From assembly GCA_963169635.1 (NCBI GenBank), contig CAUJDL010000087.1, positions 1 to 64,000 on the forward strand: DNA of 64,000 bases. The letters run 5' to 3'. The notes under the pieces are model-generated. The model did no database searches. It was not told the origin of the DNA and was given only the letters and a program-made list of their open reading frames with translations. The position numbers were made by a program, and so were the translations under genes. Shown here piece by piece: positions 1 to 8,888 of this stretch (positions are counted from its first letter, which is position 1; the number at the start of each line of letters is the position of its first letter). This DNA is from Bacteroidota bacterium. Its GTDB lineage: Bacteria; Bacteroidota; Bacteroidia; Chitinophagales; Chitinophagaceae.

Positions 1-1
1 T

Positions 2-1300
2 GAAATAGTAAGACAAATTGGCGATGCATTAAGAGAGAAAAAAGAACCATTAGGGCAATTAGTAAGCTATGAAATGGGAAAAAGTTTACAAGAAGGTTTA
101 GGCGAAGTACAAGAAATGATTGATATATGTGATTTTGCAGTAGGATTATCCAGACAATTATATGGATTAACTATGCACAGCGAAAGACCTAATCATAGAA
201 TGTACGAGCAATGGCATCCTTTAGGAATTGTAGGTATCATTTCTGCTTTTAATTTTCCTGTTGCTGTATGGAGTTGGAATGCTGCATTAGCTTGGATTTG
301 TGGAAATGTGTGTATTTGGAAACCAAGTGAAAAAACACCACTTTGCTCCATTGCTGTTCAAAATATTGTTGCAGAAGTTTTTAAAAAAAATAATGTACCA
401 GAAGGCGTAAATTGTTTAGTACAAGGTACTAGAGAAGTAGGAGAGTGGATGAGTAATGATACAAGAATTGCATTAGTTAGTGCTACAGGAAGTACAAGAA
501 TGGGTAAAGCTGTAAATGCTGCTGTAGCTGCAAGATTAGGTAAAACAATTTTAGAATTAGGTGGTAATAATGCAATCATCATTTCTAAAGATGCAGATAC
601 AGATATGGCTTTAATTGGTTGTGTATTTGGTGCAGTTGGTACTGCAGGTCAGCGTTGTACTACTACAAGAAGATTAATTATTCATGAAAGTATTTACGAT
701 AGTTTTAAACAAAAATTAATTAATGCTTATCAACAATTAAAAATTGGTAATCCTTTAGATAGCAAAAATCATGTTGGTCCATTAATAGATAAAGATGCAG
801 TAAAACAATATTTAGCATCTATAGAACAATGCAAACATCAAGGAGGTAATTTTATTGTAGAAGGTGGTGTATTAACAGGTAAAGAATTTGAAAGTGGTTG
901 CTATGTAAAACCTTGTATTGCTGAAGCAAATAATAATATGCCAATAGTACAACACGAAACTTTTGCACCTATTTTATATATCATGAAATACAGTACTATT
1001 GAAGAAGCTATTGCTATGCAAAACAATGTACCACAAGGTTTATCATCTGCTATTATGACTTTAAATCTTAGAGAAGCAGAATTATTTTTATCTCATCAAG
1101 GTAGCGATTGTGGTATAGCAAATGTAAATATTGGTACAAGTGGTGCAGAAATTGGTGGAGCTTTTGGTGGAGAAAAAGAAACTGGTGGAGGTAGAGAAAG
1201 TGGTAGCGATGCTTGGAAAGCTTATATGCGTAGGCAAACAAATACTATTAATTATGGTAGCAGCTTACCTTTAGCACAAGGAATTGAATTTAATTTATAA
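2..1300 (+). CDS. Aldehyde dehydrogenase, ALDH7 (aminoadipate-semialdehyde) type, 5' truncated by window edge
   Basis: NAD(P)-dependent oxidation of an aldehyde to an acid. Similarity to the ALDH7A1 family suggests alpha-aminoadipic semialdehyde (lysine breakdown) or a related semialdehyde as substrate. The reading frame is open from base 2, before the first ATG at 74, and codes for family-like sequence there ([19 protein letters not shown]), so the start lies outside the window. About 432 residues are visible against about 510 for the family. The glutamate of LELGGNNA and the catalytic cysteine of [12 protein letters not shown] are both present. A rho-independent terminator follows directly. 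The substrate is inferred from family resemblance only. Confidence 0.9.
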   Translation, partial: EIVRQIGDALREKKEPLGQLVSYEMGKSLQEGLGEVQEMIDICDFAVGLSRQLYGLTMHSERPNHRMYEQWHPLGIVGIISAFNFPVAVWSWNAALAWICGNVCIWKPSEKTPLCSIAVQNIVAEVFKKNNVPEGVNCLVQGTREVGEWMSNDTRIALVSATGSTRMGKAVNAAVAARLGKTILELGGNNAIIISKDADTDMALIGCVFGAVGTAGQRCTTTRRLIIHESIYDSFKQKLINAYQQLKIGNPLDSKNHVGPLIDKDAVKQYLASIEQCKHQGGNFIVEGGVLTGKEFESGCYVKPCIAEANNNMPIVQHETFAPILYIMKYSTIEEAIAMQNNVPQGLSSAIMTLNLREAELFLSHQGSDCGIANVNIGTSGAEIGGAFGGEKETGGGRESGSDAWKAYMRRQTNTINYGSSLPLAQGIEFNL

Positions 1301-1317
1301 TATTTTAAAACACTTTT

Positions 1318-1352
1318 AAAAAGCTATCTTAATTATTAAGGTAGCTTTTTTT
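1318..1352 (+). terminator. Rho-independent terminator after aldehyde dehydrogenase
   Basis: AAGCTATCTTAA and TTAAGGTAGCTT form a 12-bp stem with one G-T wobble and a very short loop, followed by a run of T. It lies 17 bases after the stop codon. The stem closely resembles that of the terminator at 62726-62758. Confidence 0.85.
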
Positions 1353-1436
1353 ATGGCTATAATTTTTTTAAAATTATTATACCAAAAATTAAATAATAAT
1401 TATTTTTTAAACAGTTCATTGTATTTTGCATTTACT

Positions 1437-2549
1437 ATGAAGTATTATATAATAGCAGGAGAAGCAAGTGGCGATTTGCATGGTAGTAATTTAATAAAAC
1501 AATTACATCAATTAGATAATAATGCTATTATACAATGTTGGGGAGGAAATTTAATGCAAGATGCAGGTGCTACTTTAATTAAACATTATAAGCAACTTGC
1601 ATTTATGGGTTTTGCAGAAGTAGTTAAAAACTTACCCACAATTTTTAGCAATATAAAATTTTGTAAACAAGATATTCTTTCTTTTAAGCCAGATGTTTTA
1701 ATACTGATAGATTATCCTGGATTTAATTTAAGAATTGCATCATGGGCAAAACAACAAGGCTTTAAAATTGTATATTATATTTCTCCACAAGTTTGGGCAT
1801 GGAAAGCTGGTAGAGTAAAAAAGATGAAACAATGTATAGATAAAATGCTTTGTATTTTACCTTTTGAAAAAGATTATTATCAAACAAAATGGAATTGGCA
1901 AGTAGATTATGTTGGACATCCATTATTAGAAGCTATAGAAAATTTTAAACTACATCAAAAAAATAATACACCTATTGCAGATAAAAAAATTATTGCATTA
2001 TTACCAGGAAGCAGAAAACAAGAAATTATGAAAAAGCTACCCATTATGTTGCAAGTAGCAAAGCATTTTGTAGAATATCAATTTGTAGTAGCACAAGCAC
2101 CAGGACAAGATGATGAATTTTATCAGCAGTTTTTACACAACGAAAAAAATATTTCTTTTATAAGAAACGATACTTATAATTTACTCTTACAAAGTAAAGC
2201 TGCATTAGTAACAAGCGGTACAGCTACTTTAGAAACTGCTTTATTTGGTGTACCAGAAGTGGTGTGTTATAAAGGAAGTAATATTAGCTATCAAATAGCT
2301 AAAAGATTAATTAAGATAAAATATATTTCTTTAGTAAATCTTATCATGGATAAATTAGTTGTAAAAGAACTTATACAAAATGAGCTAACAGAAGAAAACT
2401 TAGTAAAAGAATTAAATGATTTATTAAATAATACAGTTAAGCAAGCTACGCTACAAACTGATTATAAAAATTTACAAATATTACTTGGTGCAGGAGGTAA
2501 AGCATCGGTACAAGCTGCAAAAATTATTTACAACTTTATTACTTCTTAA
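1437..2549 (+). CDS. lpxB: Lipid-A-disaccharide synthase
   Basis: Glycosyltransferase (GT19) that joins UDP-2,3-diacylglucosamine and lipid X to make the lipid A disaccharide at the inner face of the inner membrane. The frame is open from an ATG at 1353, but the family N-terminus MKYYIIAGEASGDLHGSNL begins at 1437, giving 370 residues, normal for LpxB. The extra 28 codons are low complexity and begin inside the preceding terminator, so I reject them. Conserved blocks include ISPQVWAWKAGR, LPFEKDYY and LPGSRKQEI. The 3' end overlaps by 11 bases the end of the convergent small membrane-protein gene. The gene shows that the cell makes LPS. Confidence 0.95.
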   Translation: MKYYIIAGEASGDLHGSNLIKQLHQLDNNAIIQCWGGNLMQDAGATLIKHYKQLAFMGFAEVVKNLPTIFSNIKFCKQDILSFKPDVLILIDYPGFNLRIASWAKQQGFKIVYYISPQVWAWKAGRVKKMKQCIDKMLCILPFEKDYYQTKWNWQVDYVGHPLLEAIENFKLHQKNNTPIADKKIIALLPGSRKQEIMKKLPIMLQVAKHFVEYQFVVAQAPGQDDEFYQQFLHNEKNISFIRNDTYNLLLQSKAALVTSGTATLETALFGVPEVVCYKGSNISYQIAKRLIKIKYISLVNLIMDKLVVKELIQNELTEENLVKELNDLLNNTVKQATLQTDYKNLQILLGAGGKASVQAAKIIYNFITS

Positions 2550-2718
2550 ACATTGGAATAATTACTAGTTTAAAAAGCATAATGATTAATGCTACAACAA
2601 ACATTAAAATAGAAATTCTGTTCATGCCATGCATGTATTTGGTCCACTTGCTAGTGGGTTCTTTTTCATCTCTTTTTTTAATGAAGAGATATTGAGCAAA
2701 TTGTTTTAAAATACCCAT
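2539..2718 (-). CDS. Small single-pass membrane protein (DUF6728-like)
   Basis: A 59-residue protein starting MGILKQFAQYLFIKKRDEK, with a conserved-looking KYMHGMNRISILMF stretch leading into one membrane helix (about residues 36-54) and a short basic tail. It resembles short Bacteroidetes proteins that I recall as DUF6728; this is recognition by memory and no function is known. A longer frame reaching 2781 would read into the 3' end of the tmRNA gene, so I chose the ATG at 2716-2718. It lies 32 bases downstream of ssrA on the same strand and could be made from read-through of that transcript. Confidence 0.7.
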   Translation of the reverse strand: MGILKQFAQYLFIKKRDEKEPTSKWTKYMHGMNRISILMFVVALIIMLFKLVIIPMFKK

Positions 2719-2750
2719 AGTATCAATTTTATTTATAGATAAAATATTAG

Positions 2751-3120
2751 TGGAGCCGAAGGGAGTCGAACCCTTGTCCAAACAAATTCGTTATAAACTT
2801 TCTACATGCTTAGTTGATTATTCATTGTAGGGAAATAGCAGGAAGCCAACAAACCAACTAATTCCTTAGCTGCATAATCTTTTGTTGCAAGCACAGCCTA
2901 TTGCAACAGCAGCTTTTATTTGTTTTGAGTCGGCGGCAACACTTGGTAAAAAGCAAACCTGTGTTGCGGCCCTAATGACTGTCAAATCACTGATTAGGCA
3001 GCCATGGCAAAGTTGTTATTGCCATTTAAAAGTTATATATTCAGATTAAAGTGCTAATTATACAACGCACTGCATGCTTACACTTACAAAGAATGCTGCT
3101 GTCAAAACCAATACGGCCCC
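2751..3120 (-). ncRNA. ssrA: Transfer-messenger RNA (tmRNA)
   Basis: On the minus strand the RNA begins GGGGCCGTATTGGTTTTGAC and ends GGGTTCGACTCCCTTCGGCTCCA-like at 2751, the two diagnostic ends of tmRNA. The ends pair as a 7-bp acceptor stem (GGGGCCG with CGGCTCC, one G-T). CCA is not encoded. The tag reading frame is at 2994-3023 (GGC AAT AAC AAC TTT GCC ATG GCT GCC TAA), giving the proteolysis tag (A)GNNNFAMAA after the alanine carried by the RNA itself. It is 370 nt long. It rescues stalled ribosomes together with SmpB, which is not in this window. Confidence 0.95.
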
Positions 3121-3230
3121 AAACATTTACAAAGCTTTAATTCTTTATAACATAGCATCACTAAAAAATAGTTCAATTTTTTAGTGAAATTTTATCTATA
3201 AGTCAAAGAACAATTATTTAAAATTATATT

Positions 3231-4586
3231 TTATCTAAACCATCTCCAAATATCTAAACCTAAAGCATATACCATTAAACCAATTAATAAAAACATTCCA
3301 ACGCCTTGTGCATACTCCATAAATTTATCACTTGGTTTTTTGCCTGTTATCATTTCTATTATACAAAATAGTGCATGACCACCATCTAATGCAGGAATTG
3401 GTAATATATTCATAAATGCTAGAATGATAGAAAACAATGCTGTAAGTACCCAAAAACTTTGCCAATCCCAAACTTTATTATAAATACTACCAATACTTAT
3501 TACACTTCCTAAACTTTCACTTACTTTATCTTTTCCTTGAAATAATCTTTTAATTCCTTCAATATATTTATCAAGGCTATTCCAACATTTTTCATAACCT
3601 ACAGGTATTGCTTCTAATAAAGTGTAATTTTTAACATCTATATTAAAACCTAAATTAGCAATGTTTTTAGCACCTGCACCAATCTTTGCATTTTCATTTA
3701 AGGTTACAGGTATATTTAAAGTATCATTATTTCTTATTACAGTAAATGGAATTGTTTTATCTGCATATTCTACAACTACTGTTTGAAAATTATTGTAATA
3801 AGGTGTTGGTTTACCATCTATAGCAATGATATAATCATCTTTTTGTAAACCAGCTTTTGCTGCACCTTGATTAGCAATAACAGTATCTATAACAAAAGGA
3901 AAACGAATAGAAGCAAAACCTTCTCCTTTATTTTTTTTCAATGCTGTTAAAAATTCAGGTGTTACAGAAAGTTGCATACTATCATTATTTCTGATGATAG
4001 AAATATTTTTTGCATCACTCATAATTATTTGTCCTGCCATTTTTTTATCAGATGCATCAGCTACTTCTTCATCACCTATTTTATAAACAATATCACCATC
4101 TTGTAATCCTATCATTTGTCCTATACTTTCTGCTACTACACCATATTTTACATCTTTGCCACTAATTTTTTCATCGCCCCAATACCAACTAATACCAATA
4201 AAAATTACAATAGCTAATAAAATATTTACAACTACACCACCCACCATAATAATTAATCTTTGCCATGCTGGTTTTGCTCTAAACTCATCGGGTTTAGGAG
4301 GTAATTTCATTTGTTCTTTATCCATACTTTCATCTACCATACCTGCTATTTTTACATAGCCACCAAAAGGAACCCAACCAATACCCCATTCAGTTTCTCC
4401 AATTTTCTTTTTAAATAAACTAAACCAAGGATTAAAGAATAAATAAAATTTTTCTACTCTGCACTTAAACCATTTAGCAGTTATATAATGTCCAAATTCA
4501 TGTAGTACTACTAAAATAGAAAAAGATAAAATAAATTGTCCAGCTTGTACTAAGCCTCCAATCCAATCAACAGCTAAAAATACCAT
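3231..4586 (-). CDS. rseP: RIP (site-2) zinc metalloprotease
   Basis: Intramembrane protease that cuts membrane-bound substrates, classically anti-sigma factors. Its 451 residues match the RseP family. The zinc motif HEFGH lies at about residues 29-33 in the first membrane helix, two PDZ-like stretches follow in the periplasmic part, and the third ligand is in the PALDGG motif near residue 401. C-terminal membrane helices follow. It lies 65 bases downstream of dxr on the same strand, the dxr-rseP order being common in Bacteroidetes. No anti-sigma factor gene is nearby, so its substrate here is unknown. Confidence 0.93.
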   Translation of the reverse strand: MVFLAVDWIGGLVQAGQFILSFSILVVLHEFGHYITAKWFKCRVEKFYLFFNPWFSLFKKKIGETEWGIGWVPFGGYVKIAGMVDESMDKEQMKLPPKPDEFRAKPAWQRLIIMVGGVVVNILLAIVIFIGISWYWGDEKISGKDVKYGVVAESIGQMIGLQDGDIVYKIGDEEVADASDKKMAGQIIMSDAKNISIIRNNDSMQLSVTPEFLTALKKNKGEGFASIRFPFVIDTVIANQGAAKAGLQKDDYIIAIDGKPTPYYNNFQTVVVEYADKTIPFTVIRNNDTLNIPVTLNENAKIGAGAKNIANLGFNIDVKNYTLLEAIPVGYEKCWNSLDKYIEGIKRLFQGKDKVSESLGSVISIGSIYNKVWDWQSFWVLTALFSIILAFMNILPIPALDGGHALFCIIEMITGKKPSDKFMEYAQGVGMFLLIGLMVYALGLDIWRWFR

Positions 4587-4651
4587 AATGTGTAGCCCTC
4601 AATAAAGAGGAGTTTTATTTTTTGTTTTAAAATTATTTAATGATAGTAAAA

Positions 4652-5812
4652 TTACATATCTACCAAAGAGGCAGCAAAGTTACGAGCCTCGCCGTCGCTA
4701 ACAAACAAATCTTCTAAAGTTGGTTTTTCAATAAATGGTATTTTTTGAATAGTTCTATCTACCATTTCTATCATATCTAAAAAGCCAACTCTATTTCTTA
4801 AGAAAGCAAAAACGGCTATTTCATTTGCTGCATTTAAGATACAGGGCATATTTCCGCCTTTTATTAAAGCTTCTTTAGCTAATGCTAAATTTCTAAAAGT
4901 TTTGGTATCAGGTTCTTCAAACGTTAAAGTATCAGGTCTTTTAAAATCGTATCTGTCAAAATTATTAACAATTCTTTGCGGAAAAGTTAGGGCATATTGA
5001 ATAGCTAATTTCATGTTTGGGTTGCTCATTTGCGTTTTCATATTACCATCTTCAAACAAAACCATGCTATGCAAAATACCTTGTGGATGAATAACAACAT
5101 CTATTTGTTCTGGTTTTAAATTAAATAACCATTTAGTTTCTATCATCTGCAATCCTTTATTCATCAATGTTGCAGAGTCGATAGTAACTTTTGTGCCCAT
5201 ATTCCATACAGGATGTTGTAGTGCATGATCTTTTTTTACATTCACTAAGTAATTAGGTTTTCTTCCTCTAAAAGGACCACCTGTTGCTGTTAAAAAAACT
5301 TTTTCAATTTTATTTTTTCCTTCGCCAATTAAGCATTGAAAAATAGATGAATGTTCAAAATCTACTGGAATAATTGGTATTCTTTTTTCAATAACTTTTT
5401 GCATCACTATTTCTCCAGCAACAACTAATGTTTCTTTATTGGCTAATGCAATTGGTTTTTCATTTTCTATAGCTTTTAATATAGGTTTTAAGCCTGCATA
5501 ACCAATGATAGACATTAACATTAAATCGTAACAAGGCATACCAGCAGCTTCTTCAATAGCATTTTCTCCTGCCATTACTTTGATAGTTGTAGATGATAAA
5601 GCATTTTTTACAGCAGCATATTTTTTCTCATCGCCAATAACTACCACTTCTGGGTTGTATTTTAATGCTTGTTGAATTAAAAGCTCATGATTATTTTGTG
5701 CAGTAAGAATTGTAATAGAAAACAATTTTGCATTTGCTTCAATAACTTCTAAAGCTTGCTTGCCAATAGAACCAGTAGAACCAAATATTCCTATACGTTT
5801 TAACATCATCAT
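4652..5812 (-). CDS. dxr: 1-deoxy-D-xylulose 5-phosphate reductoisomerase
   Basis: Second enzyme of the MEP isoprenoid pathway: rearranges and reduces DXP to MEP using NADPH and a divalent metal. The NADPH-binding motif GSTGSIG is near the start, LANKETLVVAGE lies in the middle, and NMGTKVTIDSATLMNKG is the typical substrate and dimer region. 386 residues, normal size. The translation begins MMML; the third Met (5806) is an equally good start. Oddity: the phosphate-binding loop reads TATGGPF where most members have a serine (TASGGPF or GSGGPF). It pairs functionally with dxs at 40551-42347. Confidence 0.95.
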   Translation of the reverse strand: MMMLKRIGIFGSTGSIGKQALEVIEANAKLFSITILTAQNNHELLIQQALKYNPEVVVIGDEKKYAAVKNALSSTTIKVMAGENAIEEAAGMPCYDLMLMSIIGYAGLKPILKAIENEKPIALANKETLVVAGEIVMQKVIEKRIPIIPVDFEHSSIFQCLIGEGKNKIEKVFLTATGGPFRGRKPNYLVNVKKDHALQHPVWNMGTKVTIDSATLMNKGLQMIETKWLFNLKPEQIDVVIHPQGILHSMVLFEDGNMKTQMSNPNMKLAIQYALTFPQRIVNNFDRYDFKRPDTLTFEEPDTKTFRNLALAKEALIKGGNMPCILNAANEIAVFAFLRNRVGFLDMIEMVDRTIQKIPFIEKPTLEDLFVSDGEARNFAASLVDM

Positions 5813-5919
5813 GTGTATTTTTTGGCAGAAGCGTAAAGATAAGGTGTAATATTAAAAGTGTAAACTATAAAATGTAATATCTGTTGAAAAAAATACTATT
5901 ATTTTTGACAACATTTTTA

Positions 5920-5992
5920 GGGGAATTAGCTCAGTTGGTAGAGCGTTTGCATGGCATGCAAAAGGTCAGCGGTTCGAGACCGCTATTCTCCA
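5920..5992 (+). tRNA. tRNA-Ala, anticodon GGC
   Basis: The 73 bases fold into a full cloverleaf. The acceptor stem is GGGGAAT with ATTCTCC (one G-T). The D arm is GCTC-AGTTGGTA-GAGC. The anticodon stem is TTTGC/GCAAA with loop ATGGCAT, placing GGC at 5953-5955. The T arm is AGCGG-TTCGAGA-CCGCT. The discriminator is A and CCA is not encoded. GGC reads GCC and GCU alanine codons. It stands alone between dxr and fmt. Confidence 0.95.
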
Positions 5993-6017
5993 CAATTTTA
6001 TTTTTTTGATAGATAAT

Positions 6018-6962
6018 TTATACTGCTGAGTTTATTTTATTTCCTCTTAAAAACTCATCTACTTTCATTCTTTTTTTTCCAGCTAATTGCAAGTCTAAAA
6101 TATGTATATATCCATTGGCACAAGCAATTTTTATAAAAGTTTTATCATCGCTAATATATGTGCCTATTGAGTTTGAGTGATGAGTAATTTCTTTTTTGCT
6201 ACTAAAAATTTTTAAAATTTTATCTTGAAAATTGGTAAATGCACCTGGAAAAGGCGATAATCCACGAATTAAATTATGTACTTCTTCTGTAGATTTTGAA
6301 AAATCTATTTTACATGTTTCTGTAAAAATTTTAGGAGCATGTTTTATTAAGTGATTGGCTAAAATTGTTTGTTGATGTTGTTCTTGTATAGTACCTTCTG
6401 CTATAGCTTTTAAAGTTTTTATTAATAATGCTGCACCAACTTCTTTCATTATATCATGTATTTCTCCTGCTGTATTATTTTCATGAATAGGTATTGCTTG
6501 TTGTAATAAAATATTACCTGCATCTATTTCGTGTTTTAATTTAAAAGTTGTAACACCTGTTTCTTTTTCTCCATTAATAATTGCCCAATTAATTGGTGCT
6601 GCACCTCTATAATGAGGCAATAAACTACCATGTACATTTATTGTTCCCATTGGAGGCATATTCCAAACAATTTCTGGTAACATTCTAAAAGCAACTACAA
6701 TTTGTACATCTGCTTTAAGTGATTGTAAGGTTTCTATAAATGCAGGATTTTTTAATTTTTCTGGTTGTAATACCAATAAATTATTTTCAACTGCAAATTT
6801 TTTTACTTCACTTGCTGAAAGTTGTAAACCACGACCAGCAGGTTTATCTGGTGCTGTTACAACTGCTACAATATTACACCCTTCATTTATCAGTGCTTGT
6901 AAAGAAGCTACTGCAAAAGCTGGTGTGCCCATAAAAATTATTCTTAAATCTTTATAATTCAT
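6018..6962 (-). CDS. fmt: Methionyl-tRNA formyltransferase
   Basis: Transfers a formyl group from 10-formyl-THF to initiator Met-tRNA. 314 residues, the family length. The start MNYKDLRIIFMGTPAFAV is typical. The folate and catalytic region carries NVHGSLLPHYRGAAPINWAI and the downstream HEIDAGNIL (catalytic Asn, His and Asp). The C-terminal tRNA-binding OB-like domain is shorter and more divergent, ending with KRMKVDEFLRG. It lies 43 bases after a small membrane-protein gene on the same strand. Confidence 0.95.
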   Translation of the reverse strand: MNYKDLRIIFMGTPAFAVASLQALINEGCNIVAVVTAPDKPAGRGLQLSASEVKKFAVENNLLVLQPEKLKNPAFIETLQSLKADVQIVVAFRMLPEIVWNMPPMGTINVHGSLLPHYRGAAPINWAIINGEKETGVTTFKLKHEIDAGNILLQQAIPIHENNTAGEIHDIMKEVGAALLIKTLKAIAEGTIQEQHQQTILANHLIKHAPKIFTETCKIDFSKSTEEVHNLIRGLSPFPGAFTNFQDKILKIFSSKKEITHHSNSIGTYISDDKTFIKIACANGYIHILDLQLAGKKRMKVDEFLRGNKINSAV

Positions 6963-7005
6963 GCAGCAAATTTACTAGGCTAAAGCAACTTTTAATGAAT
7001 AGATT

Positions 7006-7224
7006 TTATACGTATTCTTCTTTTAAGGCATAGTAACCAAAAAGTGCTAACCCAAATGCAATTGGTGTAAAAATGGTTATAATAATTATCCAAGGTAATG
7101 GGTGATGAATATCTGCTTTACCCTCTGATGAAATATTAATAATTGCAGCATAAACTAATAATACAATAATTAAAACTGCTAATAATATCCATACTATTCC
7201 TAAATATTTTTTTAACTGTTGCAT
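7006..7224 (-). CDS. Small two-helix membrane protein beside an MFS transporter (DUF6814-like)
   Basis: 72 residues with two hydrophobic segments (about 8-30 and 43-66) and a short polar loop containing SSEGKADIHH. It ends YYALKEEYV. It starts 13 bases after the MFS gene on the same strand, so the two are almost certainly cotranscribed. I recall similar short proteins beside MFS transporters in Bacteroidetes, catalogued as DUF6814; that name is from memory. A role as an accessory subunit or stabiliser of the transporter is inference from position. Confidence 0.7.
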   Translation of the reverse strand: MQQLKKYLGIVWILLAVLIIVLLVYAAIINISSEGKADIHHPLPWIIIITIFTPIAFGLALFGYYALKEEYV

Positions 7225-7237
7225 AAAAAGTTTTTAA

Positions 7238-8767
7238 TTAATTATTCAATTCATCTTGCTCTTCATTGTCTGAAATATTAAGTTGTTGATTACTGATATA
7301 AAGACTACCAATGATAAAACAAATAGCAGCAACACCAATAGGATACCATAAACCACTTAAATAATTGCTTGAAGGCATTACAGAAATTAGTGTAACAATA
7401 AAAGGTACTAAACCTCCAAAAACACCATTACCAATATGATAAGGTAACGACATAGATGTATAACGAATTTTAGTAGGAAATAATTCTACCAAAAATGCTG
7501 CAATTGGGCCATAAACCATTGTTACAAAAAATACTAAAATAAAAATTAACCCTATTATTTTCCATTGATATGAATTATTAAGTGTAATAGTTTTTTTAAC
7601 TTCTTGTGGTTGGTTGTTACCAGCTTTTACAACAGACTCAGTATATTTTTCTATTAACAATAATGTACTTTCATCAGTATAATTTGCTTGAGTAGTTTTA
7701 ATAATTAATGAATCATTGGCTAAGTAAGGATGCACTATTTTCTTTACATCAATTGTTGAAGTAACTTCTTGCTTTTGTAAAGTATTAGTATAGCTATATA
7801 GTTTAGCAAATATTGGACGATAAAAAATAATAGCTAATAATAAACCCAACATCATTATTTTCTTTCTGCCAATTTTATCACTTAGCCAACCAAAGAAAAT
7901 AAAGAATGGAGTTGCTAATAATAATGCAATACACAACCAAGTATTTGTTTGTGTAGCATTTAGCCCACAAGTTTTTAATAAAAATGTTTGTGTGTAAAAT
8001 TGGCTTGTGTACCAAACAACACCTTGACCCATTGTAGCACCAAATAATGCTAATAAAACTATTTTTAAATGTTGCTTTTTAGTAAAGCTTTCTTTTAAAG
8101 GATTTTTACTTATTTTACCAGAGGCTTTAAGCTTTGTAAATAAAGGGCTTTCCTTCATTTTTAATCTAATGAAAATAGAAATAATTACTAGTACTATACT
8201 TAATAAAAATGGTAATCGCCAACCCCATTGATTAAAATCTTCTTTGCTTAAACTATTTTGTATAGTAATAATAACAATTAAAGAAATAAATAAACCCAAT
8301 GTAGCAGTAGTTTGTATCCAACTAGTATAATAACCTTTTTTATTGGCAGGTGCATGCTCTGCTACATAAGTTGCAGCTCCACCATATTCTCCTCCTAATG
8401 CTAAACCTTGTAATAAACGTAATAATAAAATTACATAAGGTGCTAAATGAAATGATTGATAAGATGGAATACAACCAATTAAAAATGTGCTTCCACCCAT
8501 TAAGATTAATGTAAGTAAGAAAGTATATTTTCTGCCAACAATGTCGCCTAATCTGCCAAAAACTAAAGCACCAAAAGGACGAACAATAAAACCTGCTGCA
8601 AAAGTTGCTAAGGTTGCTAAAAAAGCTGTAGTAGGATTATCTGCAGGAAAAAATTTTTCTGAAATGATAATGGCCAAACTACCAAAAATATAAAAGTCGT
8701 ACCATTCTATTAAAGTGCCAACACTCGATGCTGCAATAACTTTCCAAATTCCTTTTGCTGATGACAT
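7238..8767 (-). CDS. MFS transporter, metabolite:H+ symporter (ProP/ShiA-like) family
   Basis: 509 residues with about twelve membrane helices. The first loop motif FGRLGDIVGRKYTF and the later GWLSDKIGRKKIM are the paired MFS signature repeats. RLLQGLALGGEYGGAATYVAE is characteristic of the MHS subfamily, which imports organic acids, betaine or proline with protons. An extra polar stretch of about 80 residues (about 318-398) sits between two helices and would face the periplasm. The substrate cannot be read from sequence. It is transcribed with the 72-residue membrane protein downstream. Confidence 0.88.
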   Translation of the reverse strand: MSSAKGIWKVIAASSVGTLIEWYDFYIFGSLAIIISEKFFPADNPTTAFLATLATFAAGFIVRPFGALVFGRLGDIVGRKYTFLLTLILMGGSTFLIGCIPSYQSFHLAPYVILLLRLLQGLALGGEYGGAATYVAEHAPANKKGYYTSWIQTTATLGLFISLIVIITIQNSLSKEDFNQWGWRLPFLLSIVLVIISIFIRLKMKESPLFTKLKASGKISKNPLKESFTKKQHLKIVLLALFGATMGQGVVWYTSQFYTQTFLLKTCGLNATQTNTWLCIALLLATPFFIFFGWLSDKIGRKKIMMLGLLLAIIFYRPIFAKLYSYTNTLQKQEVTSTIDVKKIVHPYLANDSLIIKTTQANYTDESTLLLIEKYTESVVKAGNNQPQEVKKTITLNNSYQWKIIGLIFILVFFVTMVYGPIAAFLVELFPTKIRYTSMSLPYHIGNGVFGGLVPFIVTLISVMPSSNYLSGLWYPIGVAAICFIIGSLYISNQQLNISDNEEQDELNN

Positions 8768-8888
8768 AAATTTTTTCTTTAAAACAATTAGTTGGGTTAA
8801 AAAACTTTATAAACCTACATAATTATTTTTATACTTTAAGTATAAAATATTGTTGCAGAAGAAAGAAAATGATGGTTAGTAAAGATAT

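Noticed and set aside
1353..1436. Upstream ATG for lpxB
   Set aside because: It sits at the foot of the preceding terminator and codes low-complexity sequence; the family N-terminus begins at 1437.
2719..2781. N-terminal extension of the small membrane protein (21 codons)
   Set aside because: It is translated from the 3' acceptor and T-arm region of ssrA; the protein-like sequence begins at the ATG at 2716-2718.
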